Numbered from the stretch's first letter, positions 37,538 through 47,954 are shown. The stretch is DNA of 64,000 bases from Tolumonas lignilytica (GCF_000527035.1 NZ_AZUK01000001.1:248001-312000); one strand, 5' to 3'. A program made the numbers and translations. Notes: generated by a model from the sequence alone, not told the origin.

Positions 37538-37620
37538 CCGTTTGCTCTCTATCCCATTTTTTTCCTTTATAAAACAAACTGGAATATTTTTCAAACAGAC
37601 AATGAAAATTTATGCAAATA

Positions 37621-38634
37621 TCAGATGTTATTTACAATGTTTTTTACCAAATCAGGTCCGTGATAAATAAATCCGGAATAAATTTGGACTAATTGGGCAC
37701 CTGCTTGCATTTTTTCTCTGGCCGCCATTGCAGAGTCAATGCCACCCACACCGATAATCGGAATTTGCCCTTTCAAATATTCATGCAGTGAACGGATAAT
37801 TTCCGTGCTCTTATTTTGCAAAGGACGACCACTTAAACCGCCTGTTTCTGCCGCATGAGGCATATCGTGGATCAATGTACGATCCAGTGTCGTATTGGTC
37901 GCAATCACACCATCGATCTCATACCGCAATAATGATTCTGCAACTTGTTTTAATTCCTCCGACGAGAGGTCTGGGGCAATTTTGACTGCCAGCGGTACAT
38001 ATTTATTATGTTTTTCCGCCAGTTCTTTTTGGCGCTCTTTCAACGCCTTTAATAAATCATCTAATGCTTCACCATACTGCAACTGGCGTAAATTAGGGGT
38101 ATTAGGTGATGAAATATTTACCGCAATATAACCTGCATAGGCATAGACTTTATCCATACAGATCAAATAATCATCTTTCCCATTTTCTATGGGCGTATCT
38201 TTATTTTTACCAATATTAATGCCAAGAATACCTTTATAGTGGCTCTTTTTGACATTTTCGATCAGATTATCAACGCCTTTATTATTAAAACCCATCCGAT
38301 TAATAATACCTTGCGCAGGAATGACGCGAAAAATACGCGGCTTATCATTTCCCGGCTGTGGACGCGGTGTGACAGTGCCGACTTCGATGAAACCAAATCC
38401 CATTGCACCGAATGCGTCGATAGCATCGCCATCTTTATCTAACCCAGCCGCCAACCCAACAGGGTTATCAAACTTAAGCCCCATCACTTCAACAGGGCGT
38501 GACGGTAATTTATTCCGGAAAAACAATTCAAAGGGCGTTCCGCCCATCCATGCTAATTGATGGATACTTAATTCATGAGCAACTTCCGGATCAAGTTTGA
38601 ATAAAAAATGGCGAGCTAACGGGTAATAAAACAT
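37621..38634 (-). CDS. pyrD: Dihydroorotate dehydrogenase (quinone), class 2
   Basis: Membrane-associated FMN enzyme oxidising dihydroorotate to orotate with quinone, the fourth step of pyrimidine synthesis. 337 residues. N-terminal quinone-tunnel helices ([21 protein letters not shown]), [17 protein letters not shown], the catalytic Ser in [15 protein letters not shown] and [15 protein letters not shown] for FMN phosphate. The ATG at 38634 has GAGAGG 6 nt upstream. zapC follows. Confidence 0.96.
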   Translation of the reverse strand: MFYYPLARHFLFKLDPEVAHELSIHQLAWMGGTPFELFFRNKLPSRPVEVMGLKFDNPVGLAAGLDKDGDAIDAFGAMGFGFIEVGTVTPRPQPGNDKPRIFRVIPAQGIINRMGFNNKGVDNLIENVKKSHYKGILGINIGKNKDTPIENGKDDYLICMDKVYAYAGYIAVNISSPNTPNLRQLQYGEALDDLLKALKERQKELAEKHNKYVPLAVKIAPDLSSEELKQVAESLLRYEIDGVIATNTTLDRTLIHDMPHAAETGGLSGRPLQNKSTEIIRSLHEYLKGQIPIIGVGGIDSAMAAREKMQAGAQLVQIYSGFIYHGPDLVKNIVNNI

Positions 38635-38760
38635 CAAAATCCTCTCTCGAATGCGATGGCATCTCAGGCATTTATTCCTTTCCGTGCCATTTTATCCCGA
38701 AAAGCAGCCAGATGCATCTTTAGACATTTTGTATGAAAATTGTTAAACAAATGAGGATGA

Positions 38761-38991
38761 TTAACTTATCTGTTCTATTACAGAAATTCGATTGTCTGTA
38801 TCGATCACCATTCGGAAACGTCCTTTTATTCCAATTTTCGAAATAAATGGCCGTAAATGGTAAAAAGGGAACTGCAGTCGAGCCCCCTGTTCTGAAACGA
38901 CAGAAATAGCTTCCAAGGTTCCCTGATAGAACTTCAAAACATCATCCGAAGAGATATCAATACGGAATGTATAAATCATAAAAACATTCAT
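38761..38991 (-). CDS. DUF2835 family small protein
   Basis: 76 residues matching DUF2835: YTFRIDISSDDVLKFYQG, LQFPFYHLRPFISKIGIKGRF and a final RISVIEQIS. Function unknown. The gene lies between pepN and pyrD, as I recall for Vibrio. The ATG at 38991 is used; the one at 38979 (MIYTFRID) fits the usual family start better. No clear SD for either. Confidence 0.82.
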   Translation of the reverse strand: MNVFMIYTFRIDISSDDVLKFYQGTLEAISVVSEQGARLQFPFYHLRPFISKIGIKGRFRMVIDTDNRISVIEQIS

Positions 38992-39024
38992 TATCAGGCG
39001 TGATATACACGCCCGATAATAAGT

Positions 39025-41622
39025 TTACTCCGCTAATGCCCGGGAAACTTTTTCAAACAAATCACGTGATAAATCAGGTTGTCCCGCCAATTTTTGCAGC
39101 TCTTGTTTCATGAGTCCCTGACGGACTGTGTCAAAACGCTTAAATTGCAACAGTGGCGTAATCAGGCGAGACGCAACCTGAGGATTACTCTTGTTCAATT
39201 GCGCCAGAATTTCACCCAGGAAAACATAACCTGAACCATCAATAGCATGAAAACGATATGAATTTGCCGCACTGAATGTACCAATCAGTGCACGCAATCG
39301 ATTGGGGTTTTGCATACTAAAAGATGGATGTGTCAGTAGTGATTTAACCGTACTCAAACAATTAGCCGATGGTGATGTTGCCTGCAAACGGAACCAATTA
39401 TCCATAACTAAGCCATCTGTTTTCCATTTTGCTTCAAATGCCAGCATCATTTCTGCAAAGATGGATAACTCGCCCTGCTTGGCCGCCTGCATAGCAGCTA
39501 ACACATCTGTCATGTTATCAGCAGACTGATAATGGGAAAGAATAATATGCTGATCACGCTCATTGCCATGAATGGCCAGATACATCAAACAAACTGAAAC
39601 AAGATCTCGTTTGGCAATATCGCTCTGGATTAATTGATACGCCCCCGTTTTATTCGACTGATAGGACTCCATAAACAGCTCATGTAATTGCGTCGCGATT
39701 GCGTTTTCAATGAAGCACTTAACTGCATGTATCGCATCTATATCGATATCATCAAACAGCTCGGCCATACTGCTTTCGGAAGGAATGCGGAATATTTCAG
39801 CGACTAATGATTTATCTAATGTCTGATCTCGTAAAAGCTCTGCAAACACAGAAAATAAACTTGGTGGCAGTATTAATTCTTTATTTTGCTGGAATCGTTC
39901 TACATTCAGGCGAATATATTTATTCAACAACGTTTGTGCGGCATCCCACCGGATAAACGCACTCTTTGAGTGTTGAATTAATAGGAATAAATCTTGATCC
40001 TCATATGTAAACTCCAAACGAACAGGTGCCGAAAAATCCTGTAACAACGCTACAACCGGTTTGTCAGCCACATCCGAAAACACAAACACTTGCTGCTCTT
40101 GGGTGACATTTAACACTTGGTCATATTGTTCGCCGAGATATTCGCCATATTTATTATACAAAGCAACACTTAAGGGAATATGCAATGCCTGCTTATCTGC
40201 TTGGCCTTTCGTTGGGGGGGTATGCTGCTTAACAGTTAACTTATATTGTTGATTAACGGCATCAAATTCGTCTGTGATGTTTAAAACCGGGGTTCCCGAT
40301 TGTGAATACCAGCGCCGGAACAGAGTGAGATCAATGCCGGATGCATCCTGCATAGCCTGCACAAAATCATCACAGGTCACTGCCTGACCATCATGGCGGG
40401 ACACATAAAGCGCCATACCTTTCTGGAATAAGGTTTCGCCCAATATGGTATGCAGCATGCGGATCACTTCCGAGCCTTTTTCATATACCGTTAATGTATA
40501 GAAATTATTCATTTCCATGACAACATCCGGTCGGATCGGATGCGACATCGGACCAGAATCTTCCGCAAATTGAGGGCCACGAATAATTTTTACATTTCGT
40601 ATGCGATTGATCGTTCTTGAACCTAAATCGGAAGAAAATTCCTGATCCCGGAATACTGTTAACCCTTCTTTTAGACTAAGTTGGAACCAGTCACGACAAG
40701 TAATACGATTTCCAGTCCAGTTGTGGAAATATTCATGACCGATCACCCGTTCAATATCAAAATAATCGGTATCGGTGGCTGATTCAGGATTGGCGAGCAC
40801 AAATTTGGAATTGAAAACATTTAATCCTTTATTTTCCATAGCCCCCATGTTGAAAAAATCAACGGCGACAACCATGTAAATATCAAGGTCATATTCCAGT
40901 CCGAACCGTTGTTCGTCCCATGCCATCGATTTTTTCAAACTGTTCATTGCATGCTGACTACGGTTTAGATTGCCTTTATCAACAAACAACTCCAGCGAAA
41001 CTGTACGTCCGCTTTTCGTGGTGAACGTATCCTTTAATACATCAAAATCACCGGCAACTAGCGCAAACAAATAGCAAGGTTTCGGATACGGATCACTCCA
41101 CATAACCCAGTGAGAACCATCTAAATTATCGCCAGATGCAACGCGATTACCATTTGATAAGAGAATGGGATATGCCGCTTTATTGGCAGTGATCTTGGTG
41201 GTAAACCGGGCCAATACATCTGGCCGGTCCAAGTAATACGTAATACGTCTGAAGCCTTCTGCTTCGCATTGGGTGCAGAAAGCGGCTCCTGACTTATAGA
41301 GCCCTTCCAAAGCGCTGTTAGCTGCCGGGTTGATTTCAGTTTCAATTGTTAATTCAAACGAATCAGGCACATTATCAATATGCAGTTGATTATTTTCCAG
41401 CCGATATGTGGCTTCTTTTTTATCCACTCGAACTGAAAGCAAAATTAATTCTTCACCATCAAGCACCAGAGAATTCTTATGATTACCTTCTCTGCGAACC
41501 TGGCTGACTGCGATCACCTTAGTGTGGTTTTCATCCAGCAATATATCTAAATCAATCTGTGTGATGACAAAATCGGGCGTTTGATAGGCTAAACGATGTT
41601 TTTCTTTCGCTATAATGGTCAT
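39025..41622 (-). CDS. pepN: Aminopeptidase N
   Basis: 865-residue M1 zinc metallopeptidase that removes N-terminal residues during cytosolic peptide turnover. The GAMEN exopeptidase motif is in FNMGAMENKGLNVFN, the zinc site is VIGHEYFHNWTGNRI, and the downstream Glu is in LKEGLTVFRD. The length is close to E. coli PepN (870). AGAGG lies about 8 nt before the ATG. Confidence 0.97.
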   Translation of the reverse strand: MTIIAKEKHRLAYQTPDFVITQIDLDILLDENHTKVIAVSQVRREGNHKNSLVLDGEELILLSVRVDKKEATYRLENNQLHIDNVPDSFELTIETEINPAANSALEGLYKSGAAFCTQCEAEGFRRITYYLDRPDVLARFTTKITANKAAYPILLSNGNRVASGDNLDGSHWVMWSDPYPKPCYLFALVAGDFDVLKDTFTTKSGRTVSLELFVDKGNLNRSQHAMNSLKKSMAWDEQRFGLEYDLDIYMVVAVDFFNMGAMENKGLNVFNSKFVLANPESATDTDYFDIERVIGHEYFHNWTGNRITCRDWFQLSLKEGLTVFRDQEFSSDLGSRTINRIRNVKIIRGPQFAEDSGPMSHPIRPDVVMEMNNFYTLTVYEKGSEVIRMLHTILGETLFQKGMALYVSRHDGQAVTCDDFVQAMQDASGIDLTLFRRWYSQSGTPVLNITDEFDAVNQQYKLTVKQHTPPTKGQADKQALHIPLSVALYNKYGEYLGEQYDQVLNVTQEQQVFVFSDVADKPVVALLQDFSAPVRLEFTYEDQDLFLLIQHSKSAFIRWDAAQTLLNKYIRLNVERFQQNKELILPPSLFSVFAELLRDQTLDKSLVAEIFRIPSESSMAELFDDIDIDAIHAVKCFIENAIATQLHELFMESYQSNKTGAYQLIQSDIAKRDLVSVCLMYLAIHGNERDQHIILSHYQSADNMTDVLAAMQAAKQGELSIFAEMMLAFEAKWKTDGLVMDNWFRLQATSPSANCLSTVKSLLTHPSFSMQNPNRLRALIGTFSAANSYRFHAIDGSGYVFLGEILAQLNKSNPQVASRLITPLLQFKRFDTVRQGLMKQELQKLAGQPDLSRDLFEKVSRALAE

Positions 41623-41823
41623 TGCATCACCTCTGGCAGAAATCTATTCCACGTCATGAAATCATTATTTACTTCAATAGCAAAGCAATTCCTCTTCACT
41701 TTTTCACAATCAGCCAGCATACTGAAGACGGCAGGAAGCATGTTTTATATACATATGTAAGTGTGTATCCGATGTTTACTTTTTTGTTAAGCATCCTTCT
41801 TAGTCATAAGCGGAGCAACTCGA

Positions 41824-42471
41824 TTGATTAGTGTATTTCTGGTGGATGATCATGAGCTGGTACGCACAGGCATTCGCCGCATACTTGAAGATGTTCGGGG
41901 TCTGAAAGTAGTTGGTGAGGCAGTGAGTGGGGAACAAGCAGTTCAATGGTTGAGAGAAAACCGCGCTGATGTTGTCCTGATGGACATGAACATGCCTGGT
42001 ATTGGTGGCCTAGAAGCAACAAAAAAAATATTACGCTTTAATCCCGACATAAAAATTATTGTATTAACTGTACAAACAGAAACTCCCTTCCCTCTTAAAG
42101 TTATGCAAGCGGGTGCCGTTGGTTATTTAACCAAATGTTCAGCACCGGACGAAATGATCCAGGCAATTCGCTCCGTCAATTCGGGACAACGTTACATATC
42201 TCCGGAAATTGCACAGCAAATAGCCTTGAGCCAAGTCTGCACACCGACGACGGACAATCCATTTAAAACCCTTTCTGATCGCGAAATGCAAATTACCATG
42301 ATGATCACCAAGGGGAATAAAGTTCAGGACATTGCAGAACGTCTCAATTTAAGCCCTAAAACAGTCAACAGCTACCGATATCGTCTTTTTGAAAAGCTGA
42401 ACATTAATGGTGATGTTGAGTTAACCAGAATGGCAATCCGTTATGGAATTTTGGACGCGGAAACCTTGTAA
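41824..42471 (+). CDS. uvrY: Response regulator UvrY/GacA
   Basis: 215-residue NarL-type response regulator of the BarA/GacS system that activates csr-type small RNAs. The receiver domain has Asp54 in VVLMDMNMPG; the C-terminal LuxR-type HTH is KVQDIAERLNLSPKTVNSYRYRLFEKL. The start is TTG with GGAG 8 nt upstream, and E. coli UvrY begins at exactly this point (MINVLLVDDHE). The uvrY-uvrC-pgsA-tRNA order equals that of E. coli. Confidence 0.95.
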   Translation: MISVFLVDDHELVRTGIRRILEDVRGLKVVGEAVSGEQAVQWLRENRADVVLMDMNMPGIGGLEATKKILRFNPDIKIIVLTVQTETPFPLKVMQAGAVGYLTKCSAPDEMIQAIRSVNSGQRYISPEIAQQIALSQVCTPTTDNPFKTLSDREMQITMMITKGNKVQDIAERLNLSPKTVNSYRYRLFEKLNINGDVELTRMAIRYGILDAETL

Positions 42472-42489
42472 GCATCCAAAGGATCAGCA

Positions 42490-44334
42490 TTGAAAGAGAC
42501 TATATTATCTGAGTTTGATTATCGTAGATTTCTCAAAGTCGTGACCGAACAGCCTGGTGTCTACCGTATGTTAGACAACACAGGCTGTATTATTTATGTT
42601 GGGAAAGCCAAAAATCTTAAGAAGAGACTCTCTTCTTATTTTCGAACCAATGTAGATAGTGCTAAAACCAGAGCGTTAGTCAGCAACATTGCTGATATTC
42701 AGGTTACGGTGACGCTGACCGAAACAGAAGCACTCATTCTTGAACACAATCTGATTAAACAGCATCGTCCCAAATACAATATTCTTCTGCGCGACGATAA
42801 ATCCTACCCATATATATTTTTATCATCACACACACATCCTCGACTCAGTTTGCACCGAGGCACCCGAAAACTTAAAGGTGAATATTTCGGCCCCTATCCC
42901 AGTGGTTACGCCGTCAAAGAAAGCCTGCATGCCATACAAAAAATCTTTCCGATCAGACAGTGCGAAGATTCTTTTTATGCAAACCGGTCCCGACCTTGTT
43001 TGCTTTATCAATTAAAGCGTTGTAGTGGTCCGTGCGTGCCGGGTTTGGTGAGCGATGAACAATATGCTGAGTACGTCAATCTGGCTCGCATGTTTCTGCA
43101 AGGAAAAGACCAACAAGTCATTACCTTGCTCGTGGATAAAATGGAAAAAGCCAGCAATGAACTGCGTTTTGAAGATGCCGCTAAATTACGAGATCAAATC
43201 TCAAACATGCGGAAAATTCAGGAGCAGCAGTCAGTCAGTGGCAACATATTTGACGACTTGGATATTATTGGAACTGCGATCAGAAATGGCGTAGCCAGTG
43301 TGCATGTTCTGTTTATTCGGCAAGGTAAGGTTTTAGGAAGCCGAAATTACTTTCCATCGATCCCCACCGATAGCGATCTATCTGAATTACTCTATGCTTT
43401 TGTACAACAATTCTACTTGGCTGACATCTCAGGAAAACAATTACCCAAAGAGATCATCCTTGATCATAAATTAGATGATGAAGATGGTTTATCTGACATG
43501 CTTAGCCAAATTGCGGGCGTTAAGGTAAGAATTACCAGCCGGACAAGAACAGAGCGCGCCAGATACAGCCAATTGGCAACGACCAACGCAGAAACCGCAC
43601 TAACCAGTAAATTGGCACACAAAACGACGGTTGAACAACGATTCCGACAATTGCAGGAAGTATTAACACTTACTTCGCCGATAAAAAGAATGGAGTGTTT
43701 TGATATCTCCCATACGCAAGGCGAAGCCACTGTAGCCTCCTGTGTTGTATTTGATCGCGATGGCCCCAAAAACAGTGACTATAGGATCTTCAATATAGAG
43801 GGGATCACGCCAGGTGATGATTATGCCGCGATGAAACAAGCACTGTTCCGCCGATTTAACAAACAACAAGACCAGGAGAAGATCCCGGATATTTTGTTTA
43901 TTGATGGCGGATTGGGTCAACTAAAACAAGCCGAAGCTGTCATTTCAGAGTTAGCACCCCTATTACAGAAACAACCGCTACTCATTGGTATAGCAAAAGG
44001 GGAATCAAGAAAGCCAGGGTTAGAAACACTCATTTTTGGGAAAACACATGCTGAGATACACCTACCGGCAGATATGCCTGCGTTACATCTAATCCAACAT
44101 ATTCGAGATGAATCTCATCGTTTTGCCATTACTGGGCATAGACAACGCCGGAACAAGAAAAGAACAGAAAGCTTACTCGAAACAGTGCCAGGGATCGGAG
44201 CTAAACGCCGCCAGACATTATTAAAATTTATGGGCGGATTGCAGGAAGTCATGAAAGCCACTCCCGATGAATTAGCTAAAGTTCCAGGCATAAGCCCTGC
44301 CTTAGCACGTGTTATTTATGATACCTTACATTAA
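42490..44334 (+). CDS. uvrC: Excinuclease ABC subunit C
   Basis: Makes both incisions in nucleotide excision repair. 614 residues: GIY-YIG nuclease (about 15-95: [22 protein letters not shown]), UvrB-binding UVR segment (about 205-240), RNase H-like 5' nuclease ([23 protein letters not shown]) and two helix-hairpin-helix motifs at the end ([26 protein letters not shown]). The start is TTG with AAAGGA 6 nt upstream. Gap to uvrY is 18 nt. Confidence 0.96.
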   Translation: MKETILSEFDYRRFLKVVTEQPGVYRMLDNTGCIIYVGKAKNLKKRLSSYFRTNVDSAKTRALVSNIADIQVTVTLTETEALILEHNLIKQHRPKYNILLRDDKSYPYIFLSSHTHPRLSLHRGTRKLKGEYFGPYPSGYAVKESLHAIQKIFPIRQCEDSFYANRSRPCLLYQLKRCSGPCVPGLVSDEQYAEYVNLARMFLQGKDQQVITLLVDKMEKASNELRFEDAAKLRDQISNMRKIQEQQSVSGNIFDDLDIIGTAIRNGVASVHVLFIRQGKVLGSRNYFPSIPTDSDLSELLYAFVQQFYLADISGKQLPKEIILDHKLDDEDGLSDMLSQIAGVKVRITSRTRTERARYSQLATTNAETALTSKLAHKTTVEQRFRQLQEVLTLTSPIKRMECFDISHTQGEATVASCVVFDRDGPKNSDYRIFNIEGITPGDDYAAMKQALFRRFNKQQDQEKIPDILFIDGGLGQLKQAEAVISELAPLLQKQPLLIGIAKGESRKPGLETLIFGKTHAEIHLPADMPALHLIQHIRDESHRFAITGHRQRRNKKRTESLLETVPGIGAKRRQTLLKFMGGLQEVMKATPDELAKVPGISPALARVIYDTLH

Positions 44335-44355
44335 AAATCGTCTGGATCGCTGAAC

Positions 44356-44907
44356 ATGTTAAACATTCCCAATATATTGACTTTATTCCGACTAGCCCTG
44401 ATCCCCGTTTTTGTTGTCGTATTTTATTTTCCTGTCGAATGGAGTTACTTTGCCGCCGCTGTTTTTTTCGTGCTGGCGGCAATTACAGACTGGTTTGATG
44501 GTTATCTGGCCAGACGCCTGAACCAAAGCACACCGTTCGGTGCATTTTTAGATCCTGTAGCTGATAAAGTCATGGTCGCAACAGCTCTTGTTCTGATTGT
44601 CGAGCACTACAGCTCCGTATTTGTCACCATCCCCGCCGTCATTATGATAGGCCGTGAGATTTTGATATCGGCATTGCGTGAATGGATGGCCGAATTAGGA
44701 AAAAGAGCCTCGGTTGCGGTAGGTTTAGCAGGCAAATGGAAAACGACAATCCAAATGATGTCACTGACCGGGCTGATCTGGCAATACAACATATGGATGA
44801 TCTGGGCGGCCTATGTCTTATTGTATATTGCTGTAATTTTGACCTTTTATTCAATGATGCAATATCTAAAAGCAGCAAAACCAGAGCTATTACGAACAAT
44901 AAAGTAA
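44356..44907 (+). CDS. pgsA: Phosphatidylglycerophosphate synthase
   Basis: Transfers phosphatidyl from CDP-diacylglycerol to glycerol 3-phosphate, the first step to phosphatidylglycerol and cardiolipin, in the inner membrane. 183 residues with the CDP-alcohol phosphotransferase signature [11 protein letters not shown] then [10 protein letters not shown]. Located 21 nt after uvrC, as in E. coli. Confidence 0.96.
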   Translation: MLNIPNILTLFRLALIPVFVVVFYFPVEWSYFAAAVFFVLAAITDWFDGYLARRLNQSTPFGAFLDPVADKVMVATALVLIVEHYSSVFVTIPAVIMIGREILISALREWMAELGKRASVAVGLAGKWKTTIQMMSLTGLIWQYNIWMIWAAYVLLYIAVILTFYSMMQYLKAAKPELLRTIK

Positions 44908-44955
44908 CGTATTGCGTAAAAAAACGCCGAACAATCTCATTAACAAGAAATGATA

Positions 44956-44983
44956 TTGACTCTCCGTCAGATATATATAGAAT
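44956..44983 (+). promoter_or_regulatory. Promoter of the tRNA Gly-Cys-Leu operon
   Basis: TTGACT (44956-44961) and TAGAAT (44978-44983) are 16 bp apart; the first tRNA begins 15 bp after the -10. Confidence 0.65.
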
Positions 44984-44998
44984 TCAACGACATTGAAA

Positions 44999-45074
<76 letters not shown>

Positions 45075-45078
45075 ATTA

Positions 45079-45152
45079 GGCGCGTTAACAAAGCGGTTAT
45101 GTAGCGGATTGCAAATCCGTCTAGCCCGGTTCGACTCCGGGACGCGCCTCCA
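45079..45152 (+). tRNA. tRNA-Cys (anticodon GCA)
   Basis: 74-nt cloverleaf with encoded CCA; anticodon loop ATTGCAAAT. It follows tRNA-Gly after 4 nt. Confidence 0.98.
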
Positions 45153-45157
45153 GATTT

Positions 45158-45244
45158 GCCGATGTGGTGAAATTGGTAGACACAAGGGATTTAAAATCCC
45201 TCGCTGGTTACAGCGTGCCGGTTCGACTCCGGCCATCGGCACCA
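45158..45244 (+). tRNA. tRNA-Leu (anticodon TAA)
   Basis: 87-nt class II tRNA with a long variable arm, encoded CCA, anticodon loop ATTTAAAAT. It follows tRNA-Cys after 5 nt. Its 3' end marks the border to the accessory region and may be an attachment site. Confidence 0.98.
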
Positions 45245-45301
45245 TTATTTTTCAATGACTTACGAAGTTTTCATCCTCCATTTTTTCCTTATTTTCCTTC
45301 T

Positions 45302-45333
45302 TGGGGAACGGCTGGGGAACAAACGTGGGGAAC
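45302..45333 (+). repeat. Three TGGGGAAC direct repeats beside tRNA-Leu
   Basis: TGGGGAAC occurs at 45302-45309, 45313-45320 and 45326-45333, with 3- and 5-nt spacers, 57 nt after the tRNA-Leu end. Short closely spaced direct repeats at this place look like arm-type binding sites of a tyrosine recombinase. No integrase gene is present, so the element would be a remnant. Confidence 0.55.
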
Positions 45334-45416
45334 AGAATTTTCCCGACCCCGCTATCTATTCATTATTTCTGAATTTTTATTCTAAAATTTAATACCTAAT
45401 TCCTCTGTTGATTTGG

Positions 45417-45613
45417 TCATTTTTTATTTTTATTCTGCTCATACACCCATTCCTGAAGTTCCCAATAATTCTGAAATGTGACATTGCATGTTCAACATCT
45501 TGCGACCACTGTTTTGTTTTGATTTGCTCTATCGCATTAAACCGCGCGGGCATGTCTGATTTTTTCTTAATATTACTGTAACTCCTATGTGATAGTTTCT
45601 TTGAAAACCGCAC
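45417..45613 (-). pseudogene. Possible frameshifted small protein gene
   Basis: The minus-strand frame from 45613 reads to DVEHAMSHF, then turns into a Gly/Arg-rich low-quality tail. Shifting one base in ATGTCACATTTCAG restores a plausible end, FQNYWELQEWVYEQNKNKK and TGA at 45417-45419. This suggests a roughly 65-residue protein or C-terminal fragment broken by a single-base change. Family unknown to me. Confidence 0.35.
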
Positions 45614-45679
45614 TTGATTATGTTCTCTGATTGACTGATCTTAAAATTTGATATTTCTGCGCTAAACCCAGAGGTTCAT

Positions 45680-46321
45680 ATGTTTGGTATTCATGATTTA
45701 GCTTTATTTATTATTTCCGGCTTTCTTCTAAATTTAACCCCTGGTCCTGACTCCATTCTCATCATGTCGAGAAGTGCCTCTAACGGTTGGCGTGCGGGTT
45801 CTGTTGCAGCTTTCGGTGTTTGTACTGGTTGTTACGTACATGTGTTTGCTGCGGCGCTTGGTCTTTCCGCGATTCTGGCCAGTTCAGCAACTGCTTTCGC
45901 AATTGTTAAATTAATCGGGGCTGCTTATTTGGTTTACATGGGTTTGTCAGCTTTATTTCCCCGTTCAAAAGCTAAAGCGGAACAATCTTCAAACAAACGC
46001 AAAATACAATTGAGTCACAAGTCCATATTCATTCAAGGCTTTCTATCAAACGCCTTAAATCCGAAAGTAGCCTTATTTTTCTTGGCATTTGTTCCTCAGT
46101 TTATCGACCATAATGCACCAAACAAAGCGTTTGCATTCCTTGCTCTCGGCTCTATATTCATTTTCAATAGCCTTATTTACTGCAATCTGCTGGCTGTGTT
46201 CACTGCTTTTGCAAGTAGCCGTTTAAAAGTCAGCCAATCTATTAGCAATTTACTGAATAAAACTATCGGTGCTTTGTTTGTTTCATTCGGGCTGAAATTG
46301 GCTTTTATGACAAGAAGTTAA
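45680..46321 (+). CDS. LysE/RhtB-family amino acid exporter, second copy
   Basis: 213 residues, paralogous to the protein at 10715-11365: both begin MFGIHDL and share LFIISGFLLN, PGPDS, AAALGLSAILASS and GFLSNALNPKVALFFLAFVPQFI. Six membrane segments. Substrate unknown. AGAGG lies 6 nt before the ATG. It stands at the start of the accessory region behind the tRNA cluster. Confidence 0.87.
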   Translation: MFGIHDLALFIISGFLLNLTPGPDSILIMSRSASNGWRAGSVAAFGVCTGCYVHVFAAALGLSAILASSATAFAIVKLIGAAYLVYMGLSALFPRSKAKAEQSSNKRKIQLSHKSIFIQGFLSNALNPKVALFFLAFVPQFIDHNAPNKAFAFLALGSIFIFNSLIYCNLLAVFTAFASSRLKVSQSISNLLNKTIGALFVSFGLKLAFMTRS

Positions 46322-46388
46322 CAAAAACTTAATGTGGGATGGTTTTCAACTGCCCCATAAGTAAAAGTGAAATTCCCTTGGAGAATTT

Positions 46389-46517
46389 GTGTATAAAAAC
46401 ATAGAAGACGCAATGATCGAGCACGCTCGTTACAGCGCCCAGGGAGATAGTGCATGTGTGGAGTTAGGCTTCTCTCACCATAAGCCTCTCATCGTTTCTA
46501 ACATGAGTGCCTCATGA
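46389..46517 (+). CDS. 42-residue ORF coupled to the diguanylate cyclase
   Basis: A GTG-started ORF of 42 codons (MYKNIEDAMIEHARYSAQGD, ending VSNMSAS) with GGAG 5 nt upstream. Its stop overlaps the ATG of the GGDEF gene (ATGA), and that gene has no SD of its own, so the small ORF probably drives its translation. The product is soluble and unlike any family I know. It could be a leader, or a partner of the cyclase. Confidence 0.5.
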   Translation: MYKNIEDAMIEHARYSAQGDSACVELGFSHHKPLIVSNMSAS

Positions 46518-47662
46518 GCCTCCTCCCTCTTGACTTGCCGACTGTTATTCTGGTCTACAACACCTCTCTGGTTGCGGGCGCTTCAAGCATGCTTCATATC
46601 CGTCGCCAGTCGTGCAGACCACGTGGCTTGGGGTATCTGGCTGCAGCCTACCTGTTGTTGGCGATTGGCTCAGCCGTCGCCTGGGGAGGGGAGCACGCTG
46701 TTCTATCCATGTGGTTGTGGACGCACGGCAGTCTGTTGCTGGGTTTGATCGCCTATACGCTATTTTGGGCCGGCGTACGTCAGTTTAGTGGGCGAAGGCA
46801 AGTCCCTTGGCGCACCGTTTTACTGCTGCCAGCGAGCGTGGTTCTGCTGGGTGTTGTGACCGGTTTTCCCTTGCAGAACCTCTGGAGAGCGGGCGCTTTT
46901 CATGCCGCAGCGACATTGGCACTGGGAGCTTGCGCCTTCGAGATGCTGCGCGATTATCGTCAAGAACGATTGTCGTCACGCACGCTGTTGGCCGCCTTGC
47001 TGGCATTGAGCGCGGGGATTTATGCCCTGCGACTGGCCTATATCGTTGCGGGCACGGCGGGACCAACCGGGTTTGCCTGGTCTTTCTATGTGCTGGTTTT
47101 TTGTTACTTTGGAATTGCCTTCGCGGTCGCCACCATGTCAAATGAGCGCGCTGAAGTTCGGCTGGAACTCGCAGCGCTGACTGATCCGTTGACAGGCATT
47201 GGAAACCGACGTTGGCTGGAGCAGCGTCTGCCCGTTGAGTTGCCCGTCCAGAGCGCCATCGCGCAACTGGACCTTGATCGGTTCAAACACATCAATGATC
47301 GATTTGGTCATGCCGCGGGCGATCATGTGTTGGTCGCCTTTGCCCATTGTTTGCAAGAACAGCTACGCGGTTCGGATCTGCTGGCCAGAACCGGCGGAGA
47401 AGAGTTTGTGCTCTACCTTCCTGTCGTGACGCAGGCAGATGCACTGGCGATATGTCAACGGTTACGTGAAAAAGTAGCCGCATTGCGCATAGACCATGAG
47501 GGCGAGCTTGTTCCGGTGACCGTCAGCATCGGCATTGTCTGGGTAGACAGTGCTGGCACAAAGTCAGAGACGTGGCTCAAGAAAGCCGATGCGGCCATGT
47601 ACGAAGCCAAACTCGCGGGCCGTAACCGGGTAGTTGTTGCCAGTCAAACAAAACCTCTATGA
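46514..47662 (+). CDS. Membrane-bound diguanylate cyclase (GGDEF)
   Basis: 382 residues: about six hydrophobic segments (residues 8-215), then a GGDEF domain that makes cyclic di-GMP. The catalytic loop is RTGGEEFVLYLP (GGEEF at 294-298, an active variant), the substrate part is DLDRFKHINDRFGHAAGD, and an inhibitory site RGSD (285-288) stands five residues before it, so product feedback is likely. The gene is visibly richer in G and C than its AT-rich neighbours, which suggests transfer. Translation appears coupled to the overlapping 42-codon ORF. Confidence 0.92.
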   Translation: MSLLPLDLPTVILVYNTSLVAGASSMLHIRRQSCRPRGLGYLAAAYLLLAIGSAVAWGGEHAVLSMWLWTHGSLLLGLIAYTLFWAGVRQFSGRRQVPWRTVLLLPASVVLLGVVTGFPLQNLWRAGAFHAAATLALGACAFEMLRDYRQERLSSRTLLAALLALSAGIYALRLAYIVAGTAGPTGFAWSFYVLVFCYFGIAFAVATMSNERAEVRLELAALTDPLTGIGNRRWLEQRLPVELPVQSAIAQLDLDRFKHINDRFGHAAGDHVLVAFAHCLQEQLRGSDLLARTGGEEFVLYLPVVTQADALAICQRLREKVAALRIDHEGELVPVTVSIGIVWVDSAGTKSETWLKKADAAMYEAKLAGRNRVVVASQTKPL

Positions 47663-47954
47663 GCCCTAACCCACTGGTATGGCGGCCTCTGAGCAACTCA
47701 TCGTTTGGTTCCACTGGTGATGACTCCCACTGCCCGCTCGTTAAATGAAAATATGTGAACAGTCCTCAAATTTCGCTGATTCAATATTGTTGGCAAGTAA
47801 TTCCGCGCGGTTGTTTAAAGTAGGCGTAGTTGCAACGTTGAAACCCGTTCACTTTGTTCACTGGACGGCACTATGTACCTCCGTTTAGCCGATAGTTATG
47901 AGACCGTAAGCATAACCGGCTCGATTTCTGCCATTTCACGCTAAATAATTCACT
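47663..47954. other. Spacer with no recognisable feature
   Basis: About 290 bp between the cyclase gene and the NifW-like gene. I find no convincing frame, tRNA, or terminator with a T run. Composition is close to the cyclase gene at the left end and becomes more AT-rich to the right. Confidence 0.5.
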
